From: Gemmatimonadetes bacterium 13_1_40CM_69_22
GTDB taxonomy: Bacteria; Gemmatimonadota; Gemmatimonadetes; Gemmatimonadales; GWC2-71-9
NCBI GenBank assembly: GCA_001917665.1
Contig: MNEL01000020.1
Location: forward strand, 18,734-82,733
DNA length: 64,000 bases
Direction of reading: 5' to 3'
Below, piece by piece: positions 44,945-53,277 of this stretch. Numbering within the stretch: position 1 is the stretch's first letter; every line of letters starts with the position of its first letter. The position numbers were made by a program, and so were the translations under genes. The notes under the pieces were generated by a model that worked only from the letters and a program-made list of their open reading frames with translations, did not search any database and was not told the DNA's origin.

Positions 44945-45703
44945 ATGCGCCGAGTGGCGGCGGTGCTGCTCGGCGTGTCCTGCATCGGTGAGTCCGCAAG
45001 CCGGAAGGGACCGTCCGACCGAGTCGCAGCCGACACCCCCTACCATGCGGCCGGCGAGGAGGGCAGCGGCGTCGCTGTCGCCATCGTGCTCGACAACTCG
45101 GGCTCCATGGGGAATGCCGCCCCCGGGGACACGCGTCCCAAGACCGACGTCGCCCGCGCGGCGATCGCCACGATGCTCGACGCGACCGAAGGCTTCATTC
45201 GGGCGCACCCCGACGTGCCGGTGAAGGTCGCGATGCTCTGGTTTGCAGGCAGCCGGCACGTGACGACGGTGCTTCCGGTGCAAGGCTATAGCCCGGACGC
45301 GGTGCGAGCCGCCCTGCACAGCATCCCCCGCCCCTCGGGCGGCACGGCGATCGGCGTGGCGCTGGAGGTCGCGCGCGAGCAATTGTATCGCGCCGGCGTG
45401 TTTCGCAAGCACATTCTCGTCGTGACCGACGGGGTGAACACCGACGGCCCCGCGCCCGACGTGGTAGCGCGCGAGATCTGGCGGCGCAGCCAGGGCGGCG
45501 TCCACCTGCATGTAGTCGCCTTCGATACGGATCCCGGCAAGTTTGCGTTCCTGCACGAGGTGCAGGGCGATCTCGTCGGAGCAGGAAGCGGCCCGGCCCT
45601 CCGAGCAGGCCTGGAAGAGATCTACCAACAACGGATTCTGGCCGAGTCGGCTACGAACATCGAGCGGCCGGTGGCGCAGGACACCACACGTCCACCTAGA
45701 TGA
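44945..45703 (+). CDS. VWA-domain lipoprotein, first gene of the PspA/ABC unit
   Basis: A protein of about 252 residues from ATG 44945 with a hydrophobic N-terminus and lipobox-like Cys13 (LLGVSC). The rest is one von Willebrand factor A domain with the metal-ion site DNSGSM (Asp50, Ser52, Ser54), RPSGGTAIGVAL (the Thr ligand) and ILVVTDGVNTDG (Asp ligand). An intact site implies metal-dependent binding of a partner, probably at the outer face of a membrane. In-frame starts at 44855 and 44894 add only unstructured residues before the signal. The PspA-like gene begins 10 bases after its stop. Confidence 0.85.
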   Translation: MRRVAAVLLGVSCIGESASRKGPSDRVAADTPYHAAGEEGSGVAVAIVLDNSGSMGNAAPGDTRPKTDVARAAIATMLDATEGFIRAHPDVPVKVAMLWFAGSRHVTTVLPVQGYSPDAVRAALHSIPRPSGGTAIGVALEVAREQLYRAGVFRKHILVVTDGVNTDGPAPDVVAREIWRRSQGGVHLHVVAFDTDPGKFAFLHEVQGDLVGAGSGPALRAGLEEIYQQRILAESATNIERPVAQDTTRPPR

Positions 45704-45713
45704 GGACGGCGTC

Positions 45714-46460
45714 ATGATTCTCCAAAAGATGTTCACGGCCATCAGGGCGTTCTTCAACGGCATCGCGAACGCCATGTGGGAGCGAAATCCCATCGCCATC
45801 ATGCAGCTCGAATACGACAAATCGGTGGAGCAGCTGCAGGAGGGGCGCAAGGGTCTCGAGCTGTACCGGGGGCTCGTGGAACGCGTCGCTCGTCAGGTGA
45901 CGATGGGGAAGGCGCAGGTCGAACGGATGCAAGCCGAGGTAAAGGCTTACCTGAAGGCCGGCGACCGTGTGACGGCGGCCAAGTTCGCCGTGCAGTTGAA
46001 GAAGGCCGAAACCGACCTGGCGGCCAACCAGGAGCAGCTCAAGATGCACGAGGAGGCGTACGAGAACAATCTCAAGAAGATCCAGTACGCCAACAAGCAG
46101 CTCGCCGACGTGCGCGACAAGATTCAGCGCTACAACGCCGACCTCAAGATGACCGCGGCCGAAGCGGAGATCGCCAAGATCGCGGGCGACCTGAACTTCG
46201 ACGTCACCACCGACTTTGGACAAATCGAGCAGATCATTCAGCAGCAGATCGACACCAACCGAGGTAAGGTGCGCGTGGCAGCCGATCTCTCGTCCCGTGG
46301 CGTCGCCGAGATCAAGGCGCAGGAGCGGATGGAGGCGCAACTCGCAGAGGACACGCTCCAGCAATACGAAGTCGAGCTCGGACTCAAGTCGCCCGAGACG
46401 ACGCCGGTCGTGGAGACGAACAAGAACCTCGGCCCGGCCACCGACTCGAACCGCAGCTGA
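45714..46460 (+). CDS. PspA/IM30-like coiled-coil protein
   Basis: A 248-residue protein with the PspA/Vipp1 layout: a short amphipathic N-terminal helix (MFTAIRAFFNGIANAMWERNP), then about 190 residues of coiled coil rich in Lys, Glu and Gln (AQVERMQAEVKAYLKAGD, EQLKMHEEAYENNLKKIQ) and a short tail. PspA-family proteins polymerise on the inner membrane and repair or reshape it. GAGGA lies before the ATG. The tail after the coiled coil (SPETTPVVETNKN) is not part of the usual family. No PspF, PspB or PspC is near; instead it sits between a VWA gene and an ABC importer, so its partner set is unusual. Confidence 0.78.
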   Translation: MILQKMFTAIRAFFNGIANAMWERNPIAIMQLEYDKSVEQLQEGRKGLELYRGLVERVARQVTMGKAQVERMQAEVKAYLKAGDRVTAAKFAVQLKKAETDLAANQEQLKMHEEAYENNLKKIQYANKQLADVRDKIQRYNADLKMTAAEAEIAKIAGDLNFDVTTDFGQIEQIIQQQIDTNRGKVRVAADLSSRGVAEIKAQERMEAQLAEDTLQQYEVELGLKSPETTPVVETNKNLGPATDSNRS

Positions 46461-46490
46461 CGCGGACGACCCGTACCGGAGAGCACCCTC

Positions 46491-48200
46491 ATGTCGAACG
46501 GCAAACCGAAGGCTCCCTTCTACATCGTCCTGGTGCTGGTGGTGGCGGGCCTCGTCTGGCTGGGCCTGCACCGCTTCACCGGGCAGACCGGAGGAACGGG
46601 CGCCGCCAACCCCTCGGACGTGAGCCCGGGGCACATCGAAGCGACGGATACGGCGACCGTGACGACGAAAAAGGAATACACGTACGTCGCGGCCAGCCGG
46701 CTGCCGCCCGTCCGGGGGACGTCCAGCTACAAGCCGATGGTGAATCGGACGGTCCGTGTCGCCTTGAACGTGTGGGCTGGGTGGGCTCCTGTGATCTACG
46801 CCAACAACGGCTTCCACGCCGGCAAGGTGTGGCACACGGCCGGCGGCCAGGACTTCAAGGTGGAACTCATCCTGATCGATGACCCCGTCGCCATGCGCGA
46901 CGCCTACGCAGCGGGAAACGTGCACATCGGATGGGCGACCCTCGACATGATCCCGCTGTTCGTGGAGCAGCTGCGCAAAGACTCGCGCACGATGCCGCGC
47001 GTGTTCCAACAGATCGACTACTCCAACGGTGGTGACGGCATCGTGGTCCGGGAGAACATCCGGTCGATCGCCGACCTGCGCGGCAAGACGGTGGTCTTGG
47101 CGCAGAATTCGCCGTCTCACTACTTCGTGCTCAATACGCTGATCGATGGCGGCCTCCAGCCGGCGGATGTGGAGTTCAAGTTCACCCAGGACGCGTTCCA
47201 GGCAGCCGCCGCCTTCAACGCCGACCGCTCGATTGCCGCCGCCGTCAGCTGGTCGCCGGACATCTACAACCTGGCCAAGGTCCGAGGCAATCGGCTGCTG
47301 GTCACCACCCAGACCGCGAACAAGCTGATCGCCGACGTCTGGTTCGCCCGAGCGGATTTCGCCAAGGACCACGCCGACGTCATCGAGGGGCTGGTCCGCG
47401 GCATCTTTGACGCGATGGAGGCGCTCAAGACGCAGGAGGCCAAGCAGCAGGTGGCGGGCCTGATGGCGGCAGGGTATTCGATCCCGGCGACCGACGCGCT
47501 CTCCATGTTGGGCGACGCCCATTCCACCAACTACGCGGAAAACCGCGAGTTCTTCCTCAACCAGAACAACCCCGCGAACTTCGAGCGCACCTGGAACACC
47601 GCGTATTTCCTCTACCGGCGGATCGGCATGGTGTCGGAGCCGGTGCGGTTCGATCAGGTGATGGATTTCTCGGTCATCCAGGCGCTTGGCAGCGAGCCGC
47701 GCTACGCGAGCCAAAAGAACGAATATCAAGTGCAGTTCGTGCCGACGACGGCCAGCACCGTCCAGGCCGAGAACAGCGAGATTTTGACGAAGACGGTCGT
47801 GATCCATTTCTACCCCAATTCGGCAGATCTCCACAAGAAGATCGTGACCCCGGTGAACGGGCAGGACCGGGCCGAGCTGTACGACCCCAACGTGGACTTC
47901 GTGGTCGACGAGATCGGGCGACTGGCCGGTCAGTACGGCGCCGCCCGCATCGTCATCGAGGGGCACACGGACGCTTCGATGAAGGGCCAGGTGGATCCCG
48001 CGGCGGTGAAGGAGTTGTCGCTGAACCGCGCCAACGCCGTGAAGGAGGGGGTATTGCGCCGCTTCAAGAGTCTGCAGCCCAATCAGTTCCTCGCCAACGG
48101 GCTCGGGTGGGACCGGCCGGCCGACCCGACCGACCCGATGAACAACGCCAAGAATCGCCGCGTCGAGGTCAAAGTGTATCCCCTCGAGGCGACCCACTAG
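46491..48200 (+). CDS. ABC substrate-binding protein fused to an OmpA peptidoglycan-binding domain
   Basis: A 569-residue fusion. One membrane helix (FYIVLVLVVAGLVWLGLHRF) anchors it, followed by a NMT1/SsuA-type periplasmic binding domain (about residues 85-400: VRVALNVWAGWAPVIYANNG, AMRDAYAAGNVHIGWATLDM, YSNGGDGIVVRENIRSIADL, FARADFAKDHADVIEGLVRG). The C-terminal 120 residues are an OmpA domain (TVVIHFYPNSADLH, IVIEGHTDASM, ELSLNRANAVKEGVL, NRRVEVKVYP) that binds diaminopimelate in the wall. The fusion would hold the importer's binding protein between membrane and cell wall. The permease and ATPase genes follow at once. Confidence 0.85.
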   Translation: MSNGKPKAPFYIVLVLVVAGLVWLGLHRFTGQTGGTGAANPSDVSPGHIEATDTATVTTKKEYTYVAASRLPPVRGTSSYKPMVNRTVRVALNVWAGWAPVIYANNGFHAGKVWHTAGGQDFKVELILIDDPVAMRDAYAAGNVHIGWATLDMIPLFVEQLRKDSRTMPRVFQQIDYSNGGDGIVVRENIRSIADLRGKTVVLAQNSPSHYFVLNTLIDGGLQPADVEFKFTQDAFQAAAAFNADRSIAAAVSWSPDIYNLAKVRGNRLLVTTQTANKLIADVWFARADFAKDHADVIEGLVRGIFDAMEALKTQEAKQQVAGLMAAGYSIPATDALSMLGDAHSTNYAENREFFLNQNNPANFERTWNTAYFLYRRIGMVSEPVRFDQVMDFSVIQALGSEPRYASQKNEYQVQFVPTTASTVQAENSEILTKTVVIHFYPNSADLHKKIVTPVNGQDRAELYDPNVDFVVDEIGRLAGQYGAARIVIEGHTDASMKGQVDPAAVKELSLNRANAVKEGVLRRFKSLQPNQFLANGLGWDRPADPTDPMNNAKNRRVEVKVYPLEATH

Positions 48201-48207
48201 CACTCCG

Positions 48208-49029
48208 ATGGTCCCGACCCGTCGCCCGCCCCTGTTCGCGCTGCGCGCCGTGCCACCCCCCGCGGTGGCGCGCGCGGTCGGCCTCGGGGCGATCGGCCTG
48301 TGCCTGCTGCTGTGGTGGGCATTCACGCTCGGCGCGACGCCCGAGTCGCGCCTCATCTCGCCCGTAGTACTCCCGAGCCCCGGTGAGGTGTTGCGCAGTT
48401 TTCCCAGCTTGTGGACCGAGCGCGCGCTGCTCGAAAGCATCGCCGCGACCTTGCGTCGCGTGCTCGTAGGCTTCCTGCTCGCCGTCGCGGTGGGCGTCCC
48501 CGTCGGCATTCTGGCGGGGGCCTACCGGGTGTTCGACGCCGCGTTCGCTCCGATCGCGCTGTTCGGCCGCAACATCCCGATCGCCGCGCTGATCCCGCTC
48601 ACGATTCTGTGGTTCGGGATCGAGGAGACCCAGAAGACGATGTTCATCTTTCTGGCGACGGTCCCATTCGTCTTCTCCGGCGCGGTGGACGCGGTGGAGG
48701 CGGTGCATGAGCGCTACGTGGAGAGCGCGCAGACGCTGGGCGCCTCCGCCCGGCAGGTCGTCTCGAAGGTGCTCATCGCGCTTGCGCTGCCCGGCATCTA
48801 CACCAGTCTCCGAAACCTGTTCGGCCTCGCCTTCGGCTACATCATGCTGGCCGAGCTGATCAACGCGAAATACGGGCTCGGCTATCTGCTGAGCACGAGC
48901 CAACGTCGCGGGCTGACGGAGCACATCATCCTGATCCTCATCGTCATCGGGACACTTGCCTACGGGATCGACCGCCTGCTGTACTGGTTTCAGGTGAGGC
49001 TGTTTCCGTATCTCGCGCGCTCGGAGTAG
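48208..49029 (+). CDS. ABC transporter permease (TauC/SsuC type)
   Basis: A 273-residue inner-membrane permease with about six helices and the cytoplasmic EAA loop that contacts the ATPase (ESAQTLGASARQVVSKVLIA, then LPGIYTSLRNL). The type is that of nitrate, taurine and alkanesulfonate importers, matching the SsuA-like binding domain upstream and the ATPase downstream (2 bases away). The first residues after ATG 48208 are basic (PTRRPP). What it imports is unknown: the binding domain is divergent and fused to a wall anchor, so it may respond to envelope state rather than feed on a substrate. Confidence 0.9.
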   Translation: MVPTRRPPLFALRAVPPPAVARAVGLGAIGLCLLLWWAFTLGATPESRLISPVVLPSPGEVLRSFPSLWTERALLESIAATLRRVLVGFLLAVAVGVPVGILAGAYRVFDAAFAPIALFGRNIPIAALIPLTILWFGIEETQKTMFIFLATVPFVFSGAVDAVEAVHERYVESAQTLGASARQVVSKVLIALALPGIYTSLRNLFGLAFGYIMLAELINAKYGLGYLLSTSQRRGLTEHIILILIVIGTLAYGIDRLLYWFQVRLFPYLARSE

Positions 49030-49031
49030 CC

Positions 49032-49919
49032 GTGCCATCCGATGGCGCGCCACCCTCCGATCCCGCCCCGAGCTCGGCCGTCCCACCGCCCGCTGCCGCC
49101 GCGGCGAGCGCGGGTCGGCCCGTAGCGATCGTGCAGTTCGAGCGCGTCACCAAGACGTACGACGACGGCTTCACTGCGATCAAGGACGTCAGTTTCACGA
49201 TCGAGGATCTGCCGAACAAGGGAGAGTTCATCACGATCCTGGGACCTTCCGGGTGTGGCAAGTCTACCATCCTCCGGCTGATCGCTGGGCTGCGCCCGCA
49301 GTTCCCGCCGACTGCCGGAGCGGTGCTCGTGGGCGGGCGCCCGGTGGAGCGCCCCGGAGCGGACCGGGGCATGGTGTTTCAAGACTACACCGCCTTCGAG
49401 AATCGGACTGTAGAGGAGAATGTCGCCTTCGGCCTGGAATGTCGCGGGATGCCGAGGAAGGCGCGCCTCGAGCGCGCGCGCGACTGGATCCGCCGGGTCG
49501 GGCTCGACCCCGTCCGCGACGCCGACAAATATCCGTGTCAGCTGTCGGGAGGAATGCGGCAACGCGTCGCCATCGCGCGCTCGCTCATCCTGGATCCCAG
49601 GATCATTTTGATGGACGAGCCGTTCGGCGCCCTCGACCCCACGACGCGCATGCGGATGCAGGACCTGCTGGTGGAGCTGTGGCGCGCGCTCCAGGCCACC
49701 GTGTTCTTCGTAACGCACTCGATCGAGGAAGCGGTGTACCTCGGCGACCGAACATTCGTCATCTCATCGGCTCCGGGCACGATCCTGAAGGAGGTCAAGG
49801 TCCCTCCGCCGGACCGCCCCGCGCACGTGATGCAGCGGGAGCCCGCGTTCCTCGAGGTCGTCTTCAGCCTGCGCGATATGATCGAGCGGTTGGAACCCTC
49901 CACCCGCGCCGGCGACTGA
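49032..49919 (+). CDS. ABC transporter ATP-binding protein (TauB/SsuB type)
   Basis: A 295-residue cytoplasmic ATPase from GTG 49032 with a low-complexity Pro/Ala N-terminal extension of about 30 residues not usual in the family. All nucleotide-binding motifs are present: Walker A GPSGCGKST, the Q-loop (MVFQDYTAF), signature LSGGMRQRVAIARSL, Walker B ILMDEPFGALD and the switch His in FFVTHSIEEAV. It pairs with the permease 2 bases upstream. The next gene follows after 50 bases. Confidence 0.93.
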   Translation: MPSDGAPPSDPAPSSAVPPPAAAAASAGRPVAIVQFERVTKTYDDGFTAIKDVSFTIEDLPNKGEFITILGPSGCGKSTILRLIAGLRPQFPPTAGAVLVGGRPVERPGADRGMVFQDYTAFENRTVEENVAFGLECRGMPRKARLERARDWIRRVGLDPVRDADKYPCQLSGGMRQRVAIARSLILDPRIILMDEPFGALDPTTRMRMQDLLVELWRALQATVFFVTHSIEEAVYLGDRTFVISSAPGTILKEVKVPPPDRPAHVMQREPAFLEVVFSLRDMIERLEPSTRAGD

Positions 49920-49969
49920 GCGCGGGGGGGGCGCTCAAGAGCCGGTCGACATGACGCGCTCCGATTCCC

Positions 49970-50863
49970 ATGGCGACTGACAAGCTTGGTGGCGCCGGCA
50001 TGTTGGAGTACTTGAAACACGCGTTCGTGGCGCGGTGGAACCTGCTGCTCTGCTGCGGGGCTGCGGTAGCGGCCCTGCTCTCGCCGTGGCCGGACGTCCT
50101 GCTCCCGCTCATCGCGGCCGGGGAAATGATCTACCTCGGCGGCGTGATCTCCATGCCGCGGTTTCGTGAGGCGGTGGACGCCGCTATCGCCGATCGAGCC
50201 CGGGTCGCACTGGGCGGCGGGCGCCAGCCAGCGCGCTCCGTGGGCGCAATGCTCACCGGGCTCTCGGCCGACGCGCAGCAGCGCTTCAACGCTCTCCGCA
50301 AGCGCTGCCTGGACATGCGGTCGATCGCCCAGGCGGCGCGGTCTCCGGGTGGCACGCCCGAAACGACCGATATCTGGACGCCGGCGCTGGACCGCTTGCT
50401 GTACGGCTTCCTGCGACTGCTCGGGCAGCAGAACAGCCTGTTGCGTTTTCTCAAGTCCACGACCGAAGCGGAGCTCACCCAGCGGCTGCAGCAGCTGAAG
50501 CAAAAGCTGACCGCGGCCCAGGCGTCCGGCGACGAGCGCATGATCCATTCGCTCGAGGAGAGCGTGGGGATCGCGGACCAGCGCCTCGACAACTACCACA
50601 AGGCGATGAAGAACGCGGAGTTCGCGGGGCTGGAGCTGGACCGCGTGGAATCCAAGATCCAGGCGCTGATCGAGCTCGCCGCCAACCGGCAGGACCCCGA
50701 CGTGCTGAGCAGCCAAGTGGACGCCGCGGCCGAAAGCATGCATCGGACCGAGGCGACCCTCAACCAGCTGCAACAGATCACGGGGGGAGTGACGGATGCC
50801 CTGGAGGAAGTCCCGGCCATCCTCGACGCCGCGGGCAAGCAGGTCGTGCGCGATGACGCCTGA
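49970..50863 (+). CDS. Two-TM hairpin plus coiled-coil protein of the PspA/ABC unit
   Basis: A 297-residue protein of no named family. Two close hydrophobic segments (about residues 22-62: LLLCCGAAVAALLSP, LLPLIAAGEMIYLGG) form a membrane hairpin. They are followed by about 220 residues of helix-rich, charged sequence with heptad patterns (AELTQRLQQLKQKLTAAQAS, ELDRVESKIQALIELAAN). The build (two TM helices, then a long coil) is the same as the C-terminal half of the kinase at 30855-32684. Its end overlaps the AAA+ ATPase start by 11 bases, which ties their dosage together; it may be the membrane anchor or adaptor of that ATPase. Confidence 0.7.
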   Translation: MATDKLGGAGMLEYLKHAFVARWNLLLCCGAAVAALLSPWPDVLLPLIAAGEMIYLGGVISMPRFREAVDAAIADRARVALGGGRQPARSVGAMLTGLSADAQQRFNALRKRCLDMRSIAQAARSPGGTPETTDIWTPALDRLLYGFLRLLGQQNSLLRFLKSTTEAELTQRLQQLKQKLTAAQASGDERMIHSLEESVGIADQRLDNYHKAMKNAEFAGLELDRVESKIQALIELAANRQDPDVLSSQVDAAAESMHRTEATLNQLQQITGGVTDALEEVPAILDAAGKQVVRDDA

Positions 50864-52643
50864 CCCCAGCCCCGCGTCGCCCGCACCCGGCCCGCCCGGA
50901 GCCGCGGCCCGGTTCCCCGCCTGGTCTCCCGCATGGGCGGTACAGCTCGGGGAGCTGTGCTTTTCGGGCACGACCTCCGTGTTCCTGCTGCACGGGAACA
51001 CCAACGATCTCGTGCGCCGTGGCGAATCACCCGACGAGGGATACGGCACCATCGCCGAGTTTCTCGCCGAGCAGATGTTCGGGAAGTGGGACCTGGTGCT
51101 GCTGTACGACTTGGGGAGGGGACTGCGTGCGTTCGCCGGCCGCAACGAAAAGCGGCTGCAGCGGATGACGGCGCTGGCAAATGAGAAGATCTGCGACCTG
51201 AGTGAGGTGAAGAACGACCCCGGCTTGATCTTGGCGCTGCTCGACCGGTTCGTGCGGGCCAACATCATTGCGGCGGCCCAACGACCGATCAGCGCCGCGG
51301 TCCTGATCGATCAAGCCTCGTTCCTCTTCCCCACCGGCGAGCCCGGCCGGACGAGCTTCCCGGCGGCCGCCATGCTCGTCACGCTGCTCAACTGGGCGAA
51401 GAGTCCGCACATCAAGAGCCTGCCGATGGCGTTCGTCCTGTTGGACGAGAAGCGCTCCGAGCTCAGCGAGCGACTGACGGAAAGCCCGCACGTCGCTGCC
51501 ATCGAGAGCCCGCTGCCGGCCGTTGCGGAGCGGGAGCACTTCATCCGCTACACCCTGGGCACTCGGGACCTGGCGGGGTTTTCGGACTTCGACGGCCCGA
51601 CGCTCGCGCGTCTCACGGCCGGGATCTCGCTGACCGATCTCGCCGTCCTGGTGAAGCTCTCGATGGAGACCGGCCGGCGGCTCGATGCGAAGCTCTTCCG
51701 GGACCTGAAGAAGCGCCTCATCGAGAAGCAGGCGCAAGGGCTGCTCGAGTTCATCGAGCCCAAATGGGCATTAGACACCGTGATCGGGCATGAGGCGGCG
51801 AAGCGACGCCTGCGCGACGACGCGACGCTGCTCCGGCAGGGGCGGCTGGACAGCCTGCCGATGGGCTATTTGCTGTGCGGGCCGGTGGGGACGGGCAAGT
51901 CGTTCCTCGCCCAGTGCGCCGCTGGGGAGCTCGGCATCCCGTGTGTGATTCTCAAGAACTTCCGCTCAAAGTACGTAGGTGAAACGGAAGGCAACCTCGA
52001 GCGCGTGCTGTCGGTTCTGCGCGCCATGGGGCCGGTCATGGTCGTGATCGACGAAGCGGACGCAGCCCTCGGGAACCGAGAAGCCGAGGGCGACTCCGGC
52101 ACGTCGAGCCGCGTCTTCGGTATGATCGCCACACAGATGGGCGACACGAAGTACCGCGGGTCGATCCTGTGGATGTTGCTGACGGCGCGCCCCGACTTGC
52201 TCCCGCTCGACCTCAAGCGGCAGGGCCGCGCCGAGGTTCATATCCCACTGTTCTATCCGACCGCCGAATCGGAGGTCCGGGACATGTTCGTGGCACTCGC
52301 GCGGAAGTTGCAGAGCCGCCTGGCACCGGAAGACATCCCGCCCACCCCCCGCCTCGGCCAACTCTCGGGCGCCGACATCGAAGGCCTGGTCGGGCGCGCC
52401 CTGCGGCTGTCCTTGCTCGCCGGGAAAGACGCTATCACCCGCGAGTCGCTGGCCGAGGTCGTCGCCCAGTTTCTCCCGTCGACGCAGGGCCTCGAGAAGG
52501 AGATGCAGGAAACGGCTGCGATTCTCGAGTGCACCGATCGTCAGTTCCTCCCGCCGGCTATCGCCCAGCAGTTGGATGCCCGTGGCCGGGGCGAGCTGCA
52601 GCAGCGCTTCGCGGAACTGCGCCGATTGGTCGACGGCACATAG
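50853..52643 (+). CDS. Two-module AAA+ ATPase with degenerate first module
   Basis: A 596-residue ATPase from ATG 50853. The N-terminal half (about 25-290) has AAA-like strands (SVFLLHGNTNDL, AAVLIDQASFLF) but no Walker A, so it is a degenerate module. The C-terminal half is a full AAA+ module: GPVGTGKS (343-350), VVIDEADA (Walker B Asp400, Glu401), a sensor-1 region TARPDLLP and an arginine finger candidate in LDLKRQGRAE. One dead and one live module is the plan of several substrate-threading remodellers. It closes the seven-gene unit and would power remodelling of the PspA-like or coiled-coil partner. Confidence 0.87.
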   Translation: MTPDPSPASPAPGPPGAAARFPAWSPAWAVQLGELCFSGTTSVFLLHGNTNDLVRRGESPDEGYGTIAEFLAEQMFGKWDLVLLYDLGRGLRAFAGRNEKRLQRMTALANEKICDLSEVKNDPGLILALLDRFVRANIIAAAQRPISAAVLIDQASFLFPTGEPGRTSFPAAAMLVTLLNWAKSPHIKSLPMAFVLLDEKRSELSERLTESPHVAAIESPLPAVAEREHFIRYTLGTRDLAGFSDFDGPTLARLTAGISLTDLAVLVKLSMETGRRLDAKLFRDLKKRLIEKQAQGLLEFIEPKWALDTVIGHEAAKRRLRDDATLLRQGRLDSLPMGYLLCGPVGTGKSFLAQCAAGELGIPCVILKNFRSKYVGETEGNLERVLSVLRAMGPVMVVIDEADAALGNREAEGDSGTSSRVFGMIATQMGDTKYRGSILWMLLTARPDLLPLDLKRQGRAEVHIPLFYPTAESEVRDMFVALARKLQSRLAPEDIPPTPRLGQLSGADIEGLVGRALRLSLLAGKDAITRESLAEVVAQFLPSTQGLEKEMQETAAILECTDRQFLPPAIAQQLDARGRGELQQRFAELRRLVDGT

Positions 52644-52652
52644 GCCTGCGCG

Positions 52653-53093
52653 TCAGCGGCGCGCGACCCCGCCCTCGACGCCCGCCGGGGTCGCCACCGC
52701 GCTCGGCCGCCCCGGGGAACGGAGCGCGCCGGCGACGGATGTGATCCGGGTCGCCAGCGTGTCGGCCAGGCCGAGCGCGGCCATGCCGACGAGCAGGTGC
52801 AGGACCTGGATCACCCAGTGCGCCGGGCCGGGCAACAACCGGGTCTGCACAACTCCCAGAATCGGCACGACGAAGCCCCATGCGACGCTCAGGATGACGA
52901 GGCCCAGGCTCACGCGGGCCACAGCCGCGAGCACCGCCAGGGCCCACAGCGACAGCACGAGCACGACGCCGAGCGCCATGTGCAGGGAAATCGAGCTCAT
53001 GGCGTGGCCTGTCCAGAAGAGCACGCCGAGGACGATCAGGGCCGGCCCGGTCACGCGGACCAGCGTGCGGCAGAAAACGGCTGCGGTCTTCAT
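52653..53093 (-). CDS. Small four-helix membrane protein
   Basis: A 146-residue integral membrane protein with four hydrophobic helices (GPALIVLGVLFWTG, MALGVVLVLSLWALAVLAAV, LGLVILSVAWGFVVPILGVV, VIQVLHLLVGMAALGL) and a disordered Gly/Ala/Pro tail. No conserved motif is recognised. It converges on the AAA+ gene with a 9-base gap. Upstream (53094-53277) lie remnants of other genes, so it is probably a single-gene unit. Confidence 0.7.
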   Translation of the reverse strand: MKTAAVFCRTLVRVTGPALIVLGVLFWTGHAMSSISLHMALGVVLVLSLWALAVLAAVARVSLGLVILSVAWGFVVPILGVVQTRLLPGPAHWVIQVLHLLVGMAALGLADTLATRITSVAGALRSPGRPSAVATPAGVEGGVARR

Positions 53094-53115
53094 CGGAAAC
53101 GATCTCCTTGTGCTG

Positions 53116-53172
53116 TCAGACCATGATGCGGCCGCCGGCCACGTCGAGCGTGATGCCCGTCAGCCACGGCGT
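53116..53172 (-). pseudogene. C-terminal remnant of a short-chain dehydrogenase gene
   Basis: The last 18 codons of a minus-strand frame read TPWLTGITLDVAGGRIMV and stop, which is the typical end of a classical short-chain dehydrogenase (W-x-T-G-x-x-L-x-V-D-G-G). Nothing upstream in this frame continues the family; it turns into poly-Arg out-of-frame sequence at once. Hence a deletion scar rather than a gene. Confidence 0.45.
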
Positions 53173-53182
53173 ACGGCGCCGA

Positions 53183-53274
53183 CGCCAGGCCCGGCAGCCC
53201 GCCGCTCGAGCTCGATCGGGCCGACATCGAAGCCCTGCAGGACGCCCTGGCGAAGCTCCCCAGGCGTCCGGTCT
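53183..53274 (+). pseudogene. Possible C-terminal remnant of a second gene
   Basis: A plus-strand frame gives ARPGSPPLELDRADIEALQD, then ALAKLPRRPV and a stop. The Pro-Pro-Leu then helix ending resembles the C-terminus of dihydrodipicolinate-synthase-like proteins (PPLxPLxxxxxxxLxxALxxL), but it is too short to be sure. There is no start or upstream domain. Together with the dehydrogenase tail next to it, this marks a junction made by deletions. Confidence 0.3.
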
Positions 53275-53277
53275 GAC

